This document shows, piece after piece, positions 1 to 7,418 of a stretch of DNA of 64,000 nt (its first letter is position 1; every line of letters starts with the position of its first letter). A model generated the notes under the pieces. It saw only the letters and a program-made list of their open reading frames with translations, was not told where the DNA came from and ran no database searches. Source of the stretch: Flavobacterium sp. 140616W15 (GTDB taxonomy: Bacteria; Bacteroidota; Bacteroidia; Flavobacteriales; Flavobacteriaceae); assembly GCF_003668995.1 (NCBI RefSeq), contig NZ_CP033068.1, forward strand, positions 4,216,001-4,280,000. Direction: 5' to 3'. The position numbers were made by a program, and so were the translations under genes.

Positions 1-1
1 A

Positions 2-94
2 TACGAGAAAATAATTTTTAATCATCAGGACAGTATTTATTTTGTAGATGCCAGAAAGAGATATAGGGAATTAAGAGGCGATACTAATTTATAA
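2..94 (+). CDS. 3' end of an unidentified gene (partial)
   Basis: An open frame enters the window from the left and runs for 30 codons to a TAA at 92-94. The visible C-terminus is charged (ending RELRGDTNL) and has no signal or membrane segment. Too little remains to assign a family. It precedes the DUF4286 and rsmA genes in the same direction, 81 bases before the next start, so it could share their transcript. It is called coding mainly because it is open to the edge and followed by a normal spacer. Confidence 0.4.
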   Translation, partial: YEKIIFNHQDSIYFVDARKRYRELRGDTNL

Positions 95-124
95 AGCAGA
101 TTATTGGATTGTGAGATTGTTGGA

Positions 125-168
125 TTTTAAAAGTCTGATAATCTAAGGGATCTAATAATCTAAAAATC
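125..168. repeat. Short direct-repeat tract (copy 1)
   Basis: The spacer holds repeated near-copies of AAGTCTRAYAATCTAA. Similar tracts occur at 501-525 and 897-925. Copies 2 and 3 bracket the decayed gene pair at 529-852. The function is unknown. Confidence 0.5.
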
Positions 169-175
169 AAAAAGA

Positions 176-487
176 ATGATTATTTACAACATTACCACAA
201 ACATACATGAAAGTGTGCATGACCAATGGTTAAATTGGATGCAACAAAAACATATTCCTGAAATTTTAGCAACAGGAAAATTTTCATCAGCACGAATTGT
301 AAAAGTTTTAGTAGATGAAGAGATGGGAGGAATTACTTACTCTGTTCAATATGTAACCGATAGCAAGGAAACGTTAGAGAAGTATTACCTAGAAGACGAG
401 CCAGCTTTTAGTCAGGAAGCATTGCGATTATTTGCTGATAAGATGCTTTCTTTTAGAACAGAATTAGAGTTTATCTCAGATCATTAA
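176..487 (+). CDS. DUF4286 family protein
   Basis: This 103-residue soluble protein matches the DUF4286 family. It begins MIIYNITTNI and has the family pattern of a ferredoxin-like small domain with HxxWLxWM near residue 20 and a C-terminal helix ending FRTELEFIS. No biochemical function is known for the family. It lies upstream of rsmA in the same direction, an order I associate with flavobacteria, although here a decayed gene pair separates the two. There is no signal peptide or membrane segment. The start is the first ATG after a multi-frame-stop spacer. The family call is by recognition of the overall sequence. Confidence 0.8.
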   Translation: MIIYNITTNIHESVHDQWLNWMQQKHIPEILATGKFSSARIVKVLVDEEMGGITYSVQYVTDSKETLEKYYLEDEPAFSQEALRLFADKMLSFRTELEFISDH

Positions 488-500
488 TAGATTTATTTGA

Positions 501-525
501 TTTTGAAAAGTCTAACAATCTAAAA
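501..525. repeat. Short direct-repeat tract (copy 2)
   Basis: It contains GAAAAGTCTAACAATCTAA, related to the tracts at 125-168 and 897-925. It sits immediately before the decayed small gene at 529. Confidence 0.5.
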
Positions 526-528
526 AAA

Positions 529-728
529 ATGGAAATTAGATTTCAAACAAAAGAACAGAGCAACAAACAGCAACAAGAAGATTTCTTTAAGTTGTCTAAA
601 ACTGGAAGACTATATAGTTTTTTTGTTTGATGGAACGTGTGAGCAAGTTTCCCGTTAAGAACAAACAGGATAAAAATAAAGATAATTTTTTGATTGTTAT
701 AAAACCAAAGGGAGACGTCAAAAATTGA
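529..728 (+). pseudogene. Frameshifted small protein, possible partner of a nucleotidyltransferase
   Basis: From the ATG at 529 the frame reads MEIRFQTKEQSNKQQQEDFF and continues to a TGA at 628-630. Inserting one T in the T7 run at 618-624 joins it to a second frame containing LMERVSKFPVKNKQDKN and NFLIVIKPKGDV, which ends at 726-728. The repaired product is about 66 residues, soluble and charged. I recognise this only loosely as the small protein that precedes nucleotidyltransferase genes in Flavobacterium. It directly precedes a nucleotidyltransferase-like fragment. It could be a toxin-antitoxin style partner, but that is inference. It is called a pseudogene because of the frameshift and the decayed neighbour. 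Confidence 0.5.
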
Positions 729-852
729 GGAATTAAAATGCCTTTGGGGTGTTTCTTTAGTTAATAAAGATTATGTACCAATACTTATGGTTGGTGAAGC
801 GGCAGTTAACTTTCTTGGTTATCAAAGACATTCAGCAACTTCGATAAATTAA
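721..852 (+). pseudogene. 5' remnant of a nucleotidyltransferase-fold gene
   Basis: The open stretch reads LVNKDYVPILMVGEAAVNFL followed by GYQRHSATSIN and a stop. This resembles the start of MNT/AbiEii-type nucleotidyltransferases, where a pattern like YxLVGGxAVNxxGYxRxTxDxD carries the active site. Here the expected GG is GE and the catalytic Asp pair after the GYQRHSA segment is lost at the stop. No clear ATG begins the frame, and everything after the first 40 or so residues is missing. It is therefore a dead fragment of a mobile or defence-type cassette. The family call rests on one motif. Confidence 0.45.
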
Positions 853-896
853 TAAATAAGAAATTGATTATTTGATATCAGATGGTTCGATATTTC

Positions 897-925
897 GAAA
901 AGTCTAATAATCTAACAATCTGATG
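897..925. repeat. Short direct-repeat tract (copy 3)
   Basis: It reads GAAAAGTCTAATAATCTAACAATCTG in part and closely matches copies 1 and 2. Together with copy 2 it brackets the pseudogenes at 529-852. It sits 12 bases before the rsmA start. Confidence 0.5.
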
Positions 926-936
926 ATTTAAATAAA

Positions 937-1716
937 ATGGAAAAAGTAAAAGCCAAAAAACATCTCGGACAACATTTCCTAAAGGATGAAAGCATTGCTA
1001 AGGCAATCGCAGATACGTTGAGTTTAAAAGGATATGACGAGGTTCTGGAAATTGGACCAGGAATGGGTGTGCTAACAAAATATTTGTTAGAAAAACCAAT
1101 CAATACCTATGTTATCGAAATCGATACTGAATCGGTAACTTATCTGGATGAGAATTATCCAAAATTAAAAGATAAAATTATTTCAAAAGATTTTTTGAAA
1201 TATGATATAAATGAAGTTTTCGAAAAGAAACAATTTGCTATAATTGGTAATTTTCCATACAATATTTCTACTCAGATTGTCTTTAAAACATTAGAATATC
1301 GTGATCAGATTCCTGAGTTTTCGGGTATGTTCCAAAAAGAGGTAGCACAACGTATTTGTGAAAAGAAAGGATCAAAAGCTTATGGTATACTTTCGGTTTT
1401 AGCACAGGCTTTTTATGACACTGAGTACTTGTTTACAGTAGATGAAAATGTATTTATTCCGCCTCCCAAAGTAAAATCGGGTGTTATGAAAATGACCCGA
1501 AAAGAAGATTACAGTTTGCCTTGTGGCGAAAAGTTATTCTTTACAGTTGTGAAAACAGCTTTTCAACAACGTAGAAAAACGTTACGTAACAGTTTGAAAA
1601 CATTAAATTTATCAGACAAGTTAAGAGAAGACACTATCTTTGATTTGCGTCCGGAACAACTAGACGTGGCAGAATTTATAGCATTAACTCAGAAAATAGA
1701 AGCCGATGGAGTTTAA
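937..1716 (+). CDS. rsmA: 16S rRNA dimethyladenosine transferase (RsmA/KsgA)
   Basis: It dimethylates two adjacent adenines in the 3' terminal hairpin of 16S rRNA during small-subunit assembly, using S-adenosylmethionine. The 259-residue length is normal. The KKHLGQHFL start is typical. The SAM-binding motif [10 protein letters not shown] lies at residues 38-47, the acidic EID follows at 61-63, and the catalytic motif NFPYNIST is at 105-112. A basic C-terminal region with [11 protein letters not shown] is present as in the family. Its end overlaps the mgtE start by 11 bases, so the two are likely translated from one message. Confidence 0.96.
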   Translation: MEKVKAKKHLGQHFLKDESIAKAIADTLSLKGYDEVLEIGPGMGVLTKYLLEKPINTYVIEIDTESVTYLDENYPKLKDKIISKDFLKYDINEVFEKKQFAIIGNFPYNISTQIVFKTLEYRDQIPEFSGMFQKEVAQRICEKKGSKAYGILSVLAQAFYDTEYLFTVDENVFIPPPKVKSGVMKMTRKEDYSLPCGEKLFFTVVKTAFQQRRKTLRNSLKTLNLSDKLREDTIFDLRPEQLDVAEFIALTQKIEADGV

Positions 1717-3112
1717 AATCAGCAAAGGTCTAATACAAGAATTAGAAAATCTCATTCAAAGTAAAAACGACAAGCAATTGGAAGTTTTATTGAATGATAT
1801 TCACCATGCTGATATTGCCGAAATCCTGGATGAATTGGATTTTGATAAAGCAACGTATATATTTAAAGTATTAGATAGCGAAAAAACCGCCGAGATTCTT
1901 CTAGAGTTAGAGGATGATTTGCGTGAGAATATATTAAGCAGACTATCGCCAAAAGAGATTGCCGAGGAGCTAGACGAATTAGAAACAAATGATGCTGCCG
2001 ATATTATTGGTGAATTATCGAAAGATAGAAAAGCCGAAGTAATATCTGAGCTTCAGGACGTAGAGCATGCCAAGGGTATTGTCGATTTATTACGTTATGC
2101 TGAGAATACTGCAGGAGGAATCATGCATAAAGAGTTGGTAAAGGTCAATGAAAATTGGAATGTACTTACTTGTGTAAAAGAAATGCGAATTCAGGCAGAG
2201 AATATTTCAAGAGTACATTCTATTTATGTGGTTGATGATGAAGATAGATTAAAAGGACGTTTGTCGCTTAAAGATCTATTAACTACTTCTACAAGAACTC
2301 CGGTTAGTGAAGTCTATATTAAAAAATTACATTATGTAGATGTAGAAACTCCTGATGTTGAAGTAGGGCGTATCATGGAAAAATACGACTTAGAGGCAAT
2401 TCCTGTGGTAGATGAATTGGGACGCTTGGTAGGTCGCATTACGATTGATGATGTTATTGATGTCATAAGAGATGAAATAGAAAAAAGAGATACTGAAGAC
2501 ATTCAGAAATTTGGGGGTTTAGAGGCGCTTGAATTACCGTATGTTGAAACTACTCTTTTTGAAATGGTCAAGAAAAGAGCTACCTGGCTAGTGGTTTTGT
2601 TTATTGGAGAAATGTTTACTGCATCTGCAATGGGCTTTTTTGAAGGAGAAATAGAGAAAGCTGTAGTTTTGGCATTATTTGTTCCGTTGATTATTTCTAG
2701 TGGAGGTAATTCGGGTTCACAAGCTGCAACACTTATTATTCGTGCCATGGCGTTAAAAGAATTAACACTAAAAGATTGGTGGTATGTAATGAAAAAAGAA
2801 ATTGCGTCAGGATTTTTATTGGGTTCTATATTAGGAATAGTAGGCTTTGTAAGAATTATGATATGGCAAAAAACAGGATTGTATGAATACGGAATCCATT
2901 GGTTTTTTGTTGCACTTACTGTTTCTTTTTCTTTATTATTTATTGTATTATGGGGAACGCTTTCGGGCTCTATGATACCATTTATGTTAAAAAAACTTAA
3001 GCTGGATCCAGCAACTTCATCGGCGCCATTTGTGGCAACATTAGTTGATGTAACAGGACTAGTTATTTATTTTTCGATTGCGTCCATATTATTGAAAGGT
3101 AGATTATTATAG
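1706..3112 (+). CDS. mgtE: Magnesium transporter MgtE
   Basis: This is an inner-membrane Mg2+ channel of the MgtE family, 468 residues, of normal length. Residues about 20-140 form the helical MgtE N-domain, rich in EILDELD-type repeats. Residues about 140-260 hold two CBS domains, including [20 protein letters not shown] and [20 protein letters not shown]. Residues about 285-468 form five membrane helices, including the conserved [16 protein letters not shown] ion-pore segment. The start overlaps the rsmA stop by 11 bases. Mg2+ sensing by the cytosolic domains gates the pore in studied homologues. Confidence 0.95.
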   Translation: MEFKISKGLIQELENLIQSKNDKQLEVLLNDIHHADIAEILDELDFDKATYIFKVLDSEKTAEILLELEDDLRENILSRLSPKEIAEELDELETNDAADIIGELSKDRKAEVISELQDVEHAKGIVDLLRYAENTAGGIMHKELVKVNENWNVLTCVKEMRIQAENISRVHSIYVVDDEDRLKGRLSLKDLLTTSTRTPVSEVYIKKLHYVDVETPDVEVGRIMEKYDLEAIPVVDELGRLVGRITIDDVIDVIRDEIEKRDTEDIQKFGGLEALELPYVETTLFEMVKKRATWLVVLFIGEMFTASAMGFFEGEIEKAVVLALFVPLIISSGGNSGSQAATLIIRAMALKELTLKDWWYVMKKEIASGFLLGSILGIVGFVRIMIWQKTGLYEYGIHWFFVALTVSFSLLFIVLWGTLSGSMIPFMLKKLKLDPATSSAPFVATLVDVTGLVIYFSIASILLKGRLL

Positions 3113-3216
3113 AAAAAAGGCATAAAAATAAATATAATTAACCACTATATTTTGTGCTTTTAAGACTCAGACTATTAAACCAAAAAACAACCAAAAAACT
3201 ATAAATTACAACCAGA

Positions 3217-3993
3217 ATGAAAGTACACATAATAGGAGGAGGGAACCTAGGGGTTTCTATAGCCTTAGGAATTGCAAAATTTTCAAAGAACAATCAAGTT
3301 ACGATTACCAGAAGAAATACAGCTAGTATTTTGTATTTACAAGAATTAGACATTACGGTTTCATCTGATAATAAGCACAAAATACAAGAAGCAGATCTTA
3401 TTATTTTGACTATAAAGCCATATCAAGTTGATACGGTTTTGGCCGAAATTCTACCTGTAATTTCTAATAAAACAATAGCTTCAGCAGTAAGTGGGTTGGC
3501 AATTGACGTGCTTCAAAATAAAACAGGTCAAGAGCATCATGTGATTAGGATTATGCCCAATATTGCAGCACAATTTGGAGAATCAGCTACATGTATTTCA
3601 TTTAGTGAAAAAGATAAAGCACAAGCATTAGCAGTGGTATCCTTATTTGAAGATTTAGGTACAGCACCAATTATTGACGAAAAATTAATGGATGCGGCAA
3701 CTGTTTTAGGCGCTTGCGGTACAGCATATGCATTACGATATATTCGTGCTTCGATGCAAGCAGGTATCGAAATAGGATTTGATTCTCAAACAGCATTAGC
3801 AATAGCGGCGCAAACGGTAAAAGGAGCTGCCAAAATGTTGTTAGAAGAAAAAGTACATCCAGAACAGTTAATCGATAGAGTTACTACGCCACAAGGCTGT
3901 ACAATCGTTGGCTTGAACGAAATGGAACACAATGGCTTTAGTTCATCACTAATAAAAGGAATTAAAACTTCTTTAAAACAAATTAAAGGATAG
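3217..3993 (+). CDS. proC: Pyrroline-5-carboxylate reductase
   Basis: It catalyses the last step of proline synthesis, NAD(P)H-dependent reduction of pyrroline-5-carboxylate. The 258-residue protein opens with a Rossmann motif GGGNLGVSIA at residues 7-16. It also has the family segments LTIKPYQVD, VIRIMPNIAA and the C-terminal dimerisation/active-site region GACGTAYALRYI. The typical VTTPQGCTIVGLNEME motif near residue 228 strongly supports ProC. It stands alone after mgtE with a 104-base gap and ends at a shared terminator facing nhaA. Confidence 0.93.
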   Translation: MKVHIIGGGNLGVSIALGIAKFSKNNQVTITRRNTASILYLQELDITVSSDNKHKIQEADLIILTIKPYQVDTVLAEILPVISNKTIASAVSGLAIDVLQNKTGQEHHVIRIMPNIAAQFGESATCISFSEKDKAQALAVVSLFEDLGTAPIIDEKLMDAATVLGACGTAYALRYIRASMQAGIEIGFDSQTALAIAAQTVKGAAKMLLEEKVHPEQLIDRVTTPQGCTIVGLNEMEHNGFSSSLIKGIKTSLKQIKG

Positions 3994-4011
3994 TTTTATA
4001 ATAATACTTAT

Positions 4012-4051
4012 AAAAAAAGGACTTTCGGTTTAAACTGAAAGTCCTTTTTTT
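4012..4051. terminator. Bidirectional terminator between proC and nhaA
   Basis: A stem AAAGGACTTTCGGTTT pairs with AAACTGAAAGTCCTTT (one mismatch) and is flanked by A-runs and T-runs on either side. It serves both convergent genes. Confidence 0.9.
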
Positions 4052-4054
4052 GTT

Positions 4055-5206
4055 TTAAGTATGTTTGATTTGCTTTTTTGAGAGAGAAAATTTCAAGTAT
4101 ATAAAACCTAATAATCCAGCCATAAAAGAAGCCAGCAAAATGGCTATTTTAGAAAAAGTAATTACTTCAGGTTCATTAAAAGCAAGTAAGGTTATAAATA
4201 TAGACATTGTGAATCCAATTCCTCCAAGCATTCCTGCACCTATAACATACGACCATTTAAGCTCTTTTGGAAGTGTACAAATTCCTAATGTAACTCCTAA
4301 GAAGGCAAATAGAGCTATTCCTAGTGGTTTTCCTATTACCAAACCTAGAATGATTCCTAAGGCATTGGGGTGGCTTAATCCTTCATGCCAGTCTGAGCTA
4401 ATAGCAATACAAGTATTTGCCAATGCAAATAATGGCAAGATAAAAAAGGCAACTGGTTTGTGTAAAAAGTGCTGTAGTTTATAAGAAGAAGTTTTCTTGC
4501 CTCCATCTCCAAACGGAATTACAAAAGCCAATAAAACACCAGTTATAGTAGCGTGAACTCCAGAGTTAAGCATAAAGTACCACATGATAACTCCACCAAT
4601 CAAATAAATAAAGAGATTGTGAATTTTCATTCGGTTAAAAATAAATAACACTCCTAAAACAGCAAATGCAAGAGCCAGGTATAGAAAGGATATACTTGTA
4701 GTGTAAAATAATGCAATAACTATAATAGCGCCTAAATCGTCGATTACAGCAAGAGCAGTAAGAAAGACTTTAAGAGAAGAGGGAACTCTATTCCCTAAAA
4801 GAGATAAAATTCCAATTGCAAAAGCAATATCGGTAGCCATTGGGATTCCTGCTCCGTTTTGGGTAGCAGTTCCGAAATTTAGCAATAAAAATATTCCAGC
4901 AGGAATTAACATTCCGCCCAAAGCACCAAAAATGGGTAATGATGCATTTTTTATACTGGTTAATTCACCTTGATAGATTTCGCGTTCTAATTCTAATCCT
5001 ATTAACAAAAAGAAAATAGTCATCAAGCCATCATTGATCCAATGTGTTATTGAGTGATGTCCGATATTGGTTTCCCAAAAAGCAATATATTCGGTTTGAA
5101 ATATTGAGTTGGCTAGAAAAAGAGAAAGAATCGTTACGAAGAGTAAGATGAGTCCTCCTGATTTTTCACTTTGAAAAAAGGACTTAAATGTTTTTGTTAA
5201 TTTCAT
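4055..5206 (-). CDS. nhaA: Na+/H+ antiporter NhaA
   Basis: This inner-membrane antiporter exchanges Na+ for H+ in pH and salt homeostasis. It is 383 residues from the ATG at 5206. About twelve hydrophobic helices are visible. The ion-binding aspartates are in place: MATDIAFAIGILSLLG carries the first, and LAVIDDLGAIIVIALF carries the Asp pair. The open frame extends 43 codons further upstream to 5335, but that extension covers a -7 promoter box at 5239-5246 and does not look like NhaA. MKLTKTFKSFF at 5206 is a typical start, so I chose it. Confidence 0.93.
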   Translation of the reverse strand: MKLTKTFKSFFQSEKSGGLILLFVTILSLFLANSIFQTEYIAFWETNIGHHSITHWINDGLMTIFFLLIGLELEREIYQGELTSIKNASLPIFGALGGMLIPAGIFLLLNFGTATQNGAGIPMATDIAFAIGILSLLGNRVPSSLKVFLTALAVIDDLGAIIVIALFYTTSISFLYLALAFAVLGVLFIFNRMKIHNLFIYLIGGVIMWYFMLNSGVHATITGVLLAFVIPFGDGGKKTSSYKLQHFLHKPVAFFILPLFALANTCIAISSDWHEGLSHPNALGIILGLVIGKPLGIALFAFLGVTLGICTLPKELKWSYVIGAGMLGGIGFTMSIFITLLAFNEPEVITFSKIAILLASFMAGLLGFIYLKFSLSKKQIKHT

Positions 5207-5238
5207 TTTTAGGAATAAGGTTGAAAATGCATTATTTT

Positions 5239-5246
5239 CAAAGTTA
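5239..5246 (-). promoter_or_regulatory. -7 promoter box for nhaA
   Basis: On the minus strand this reads TAACTTTG, a full match to the Bacteroidota TAnnTTTG -7 element, about 33 bases before the chosen nhaA start. No well-spaced -33 TTG is present. It supports the shorter start. Confidence 0.5.
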
Positions 5247-5376
5247 AAAAAAATATAACCAATAAAATAGGAAATATTGGTTTTTAGAGGAGTTTTAGTG
5301 TTGGCAATTTGATCGAGAGCCGATATAACCCACATTTTTTTTGTTACTTTGTTTATCTAATTTAAGTCTTAATTTC

Positions 5377-6321
5377 ATGCCAATTAAAGTTTTACATATC
5401 GATAGCAATCATCCAATTCTTTGGGAACAATTAGAAGAAGCGGGATTTGAAAATTATGCAGATTTTACTTCTACCAAAGAAGAAATTGAAGCAAAAATCA
5501 AGGATTATCAAGGAATTGTAATTAGAAGTCGTTTTAAAATCGATAAACAATTTATCGATAAAGCAATAAATTTAAAATTTATAGCACGAGTTGGAGCAGG
5601 ACTAGAGAGTATAGATTGCGATTATGCCATATCTAAAGGAATTGAACTTATTGCCGCTCCTGAAGGAAACCGTAATGCAGTTGCTGAACATACATTGGGG
5701 ATGATTCTTTCTCTTTTTAATAAACTAAATCTTGCTGATAGTGAAATTCGTTCAGGACAATGGAACAGAGAAAGTAATCGTGGTCACGAGCTTGATGGAA
5801 AAACGGTAGGAATTATAGGTTACGGAAATATGGGTAAAGCATTTGCAAAAAAATTGAGAGGTTTTGATGTAGAAGTTTTATGCTATGATATTCAAGATAA
5901 TGTAGGTGATGAAAATGCTAAACAAGTTTCGTTACAAGAACTTCAAGAAAAAACAGATGTGCTGAGTTTGCACATTCCGTGGACACCAGAAACGGATAAA
6001 ATGGTAGATGCAACATTTATCAATGGGTTCAAAAAACCACTATGGATCATTAATACCTCAAGAGGAAAAAATATTGTTACTGCCGATTTAGTAGCTGCAA
6101 TGGAATCTGGGAAGGTGCTTGGGGCAGGTTTGGATGTTTTGGAATATGAAAAATTATCTTTCGAAACACTTTTTCAGGACAAGAATACACCAGAAGCTTT
6201 TCAATATTTATTAGACGGAAGAAAAGTAATCTTAACGCCACATATTGCAGGGTGGACATTTGAGAGCCACGAGCGTTTAGCGCAAGTAATTGTCGATAAA
6301 ATTAAAGCTGTTTGTTTGTAA
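5377..6321 (+). CDS. NAD-dependent 2-hydroxyacid dehydrogenase (phosphoglycerate dehydrogenase-like)
   Basis: This is a 314-residue cytosolic dehydrogenase of the D-isomer-specific 2-hydroxyacid family. The NAD-binding motif VGIIGYGNMGKAFAKKL lies in the middle. The catalytic Arg is in NTSRGKNIV, followed by GAGLDVLEYE with the catalytic Glu region and LTPHIAGWT with the catalytic His. It lacks the C-terminal ACT domain of long SerA proteins, so it may be a short-form 3-phosphoglycerate dehydrogenase or act on another 2-hydroxyacid. Neighbours give no pathway clue. The frame opens at a TTG at 5341, but MPIKVLHID at 5377 is the natural ATG start. It is divergent from nhaA. Confidence 0.85.
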   Translation: MPIKVLHIDSNHPILWEQLEEAGFENYADFTSTKEEIEAKIKDYQGIVIRSRFKIDKQFIDKAINLKFIARVGAGLESIDCDYAISKGIELIAAPEGNRNAVAEHTLGMILSLFNKLNLADSEIRSGQWNRESNRGHELDGKTVGIIGYGNMGKAFAKKLRGFDVEVLCYDIQDNVGDENAKQVSLQELQEKTDVLSLHIPWTPETDKMVDATFINGFKKPLWIINTSRGKNIVTADLVAAMESGKVLGAGLDVLEYEKLSFETLFQDKNTPEAFQYLLDGRKVILTPHIAGWTFESHERLAQVIVDKIKAVCL

Positions 6322-6381
6322 ATAACAGACTAGGTGAGTTTTTGAGTAGATTTTTTTTTGAATTTAATAACGAGTTTTTTC

Positions 6382-6411
6382 TTGTAAATATTCAAATAAT
6401 AATTAGTTTTG
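6382..6411 (+). promoter_or_regulatory. Bacteroidota-type promoter upstream of the DUF4234 gene
   Basis: TTG at 6382-6384 (-33) and TAGTTTTG at 6404-6411 (-7) are separated by 19 bases, a full match to the Bacteroidota TTG/TAnnTTTG pattern. The mRNA would carry a leader of about 120 bases before the start at 6538. Confidence 0.65.
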
Positions 6412-6537
6412 TTTGCTAATTTTTAATAATATTGCTGCTGATTTTTTTGAAAGAATTAATCTAAATAATATTTCTTTTAAAAATCTAGGAGTAACCGAAA
6501 ATCCAAAGAGTAGGAATTAACAAATTCAAAAATAAAA

Positions 6538-6915
6538 ATGGAATTAGAAAAAACATCAAATAATTTTAATGATCCAATCCCAGTATTTAAAGTTGATCCA
6601 ATTATGGTATTACTTTTTGGAATTTTAACTTGTGGATTGTATTTAATTTACTGGAATATAAAAGTAGCAGAAGTTTTTAATGCTGTTTCAGGGAAAGAGG
6701 TTATATCACAACCTGTTGCGATTTTTGCAGGATGTTGTATGCCAGTTAATATTTATTTTTATTATCTAGCAGGAAAAGATGCATTACCTAAGGTTTATGA
6801 AAAAACAGGAGAACTTCAAAAAGACCAATCGACTTTATTAATTCTTTTAGGGTTGTTTTTCCCTATTGCAGCAGCAATGATTGTACAAGGTGATATCAAC
6901 AGACTATACAAATAA
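6538..6915 (+). CDS. DUF4234-like small membrane protein
   Basis: This 125-residue protein has about three hydrophobic segments. The N-terminal one contains the family hallmark LTCGLYLIYWNIKVAEVFN at about residues 36-54, typical of DUF4234 proteins of unknown function. A second helix spans about residues 60-77 and a third, near the end, reads LLILLGLFFPIAAAMIV. It is followed, with overlap, by a DUF2752 membrane protein. This pairing of two small membrane proteins is common in Bacteroidota, but no function is known to me. Confidence 0.7.
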   Translation: MELEKTSNNFNDPIPVFKVDPIMVLLFGILTCGLYLIYWNIKVAEVFNAVSGKEVISQPVAIFAGCCMPVNIYFYYLAGKDALPKVYEKTGELQKDQSTLLILLGLFFPIAAAMIVQGDINRLYK

Positions 6916-7354
6916 TATCAGAACAAAACGTAAAATTTACGGAATTATCGGTGCAGCAATTACACTGATAGTTCCGTTTTTTTTAATGTTAAATAATCAT
7001 AATGATCATTTAGAAACGGATCAGTCATTTTGTCCTTTCAAGATGCTCACAGGTTTTCCTTGTCCCGGATGCGGAATTACTAAATCATTAGTTTATTTTT
7101 ATCAGGGAGATTTATATAAGTCAATTACTTACCATATTTTGGGTCCTTTTGTGATTGCCTTTTGTTGGGTGACTATTATCGTATTGATAACCGAATTAAT
7201 TACAAAAAAAGAATATTTCACTACGCTTTTATATAATAAAAAGCTAGCTTATAGATTGGGTATTTTTCTAGCACTTTATCATTTTATAAGAATTATTTTT
7301 TTCATAAAAAACAATTCTTTCGATGATATTTTGCATCAATCAATTTGGTTTTAA
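6881..7354 (+). CDS. DUF2752 family membrane protein
   Basis: This membrane protein of up to 157 residues has the DUF2752 signature FPCPGCGITKSLVYF with the conserved Cys-Pro-Gly-Cys-Gly and the following QGDLYKSI segment. Three or so hydrophobic helices are visible. The start is uncertain. No ATG precedes the first membrane helix, so translation probably begins at TTG 6881 or GTG 6890, inside the end of the DUF4234 gene, implying translational coupling over about 30 bases. The function is unknown. A convergent terminator follows. Confidence 0.75.
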   Translation: MYKVISTDYTNNIRTKRKIYGIIGAAITLIVPFFLMLNNHNDHLETDQSFCPFKMLTGFPCPGCGITKSLVYFYQGDLYKSITYHILGPFVIAFCWVTIIVLITELITKKEYFTTLLYNKKLAYRLGIFLALYHFIRIIFFIKNNSFDDILHQSIWF

Positions 7355-7363
7355 AACATAAAA

Positions 7364-7394
7364 AATCCCGTTTCAAATTTTATGAAACGGGATT
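7364..7394. terminator. Bidirectional terminator
   Basis: A perfect 12-base stem, AATCCCGTTTCA with TGAAACGGGATT, sits between convergent genes and is flanked by A-rich and T-rich sequence. Confidence 0.85.
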
Positions 7395-7418
7395 CTTGTT
7401 TTTATATATATCTAAGAT

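Noticed and set aside
4055..5335. Longer nhaA reading frame starting at 5335
   Set aside because: The extra 43 residues contain a promoter box and do not resemble NhaA.
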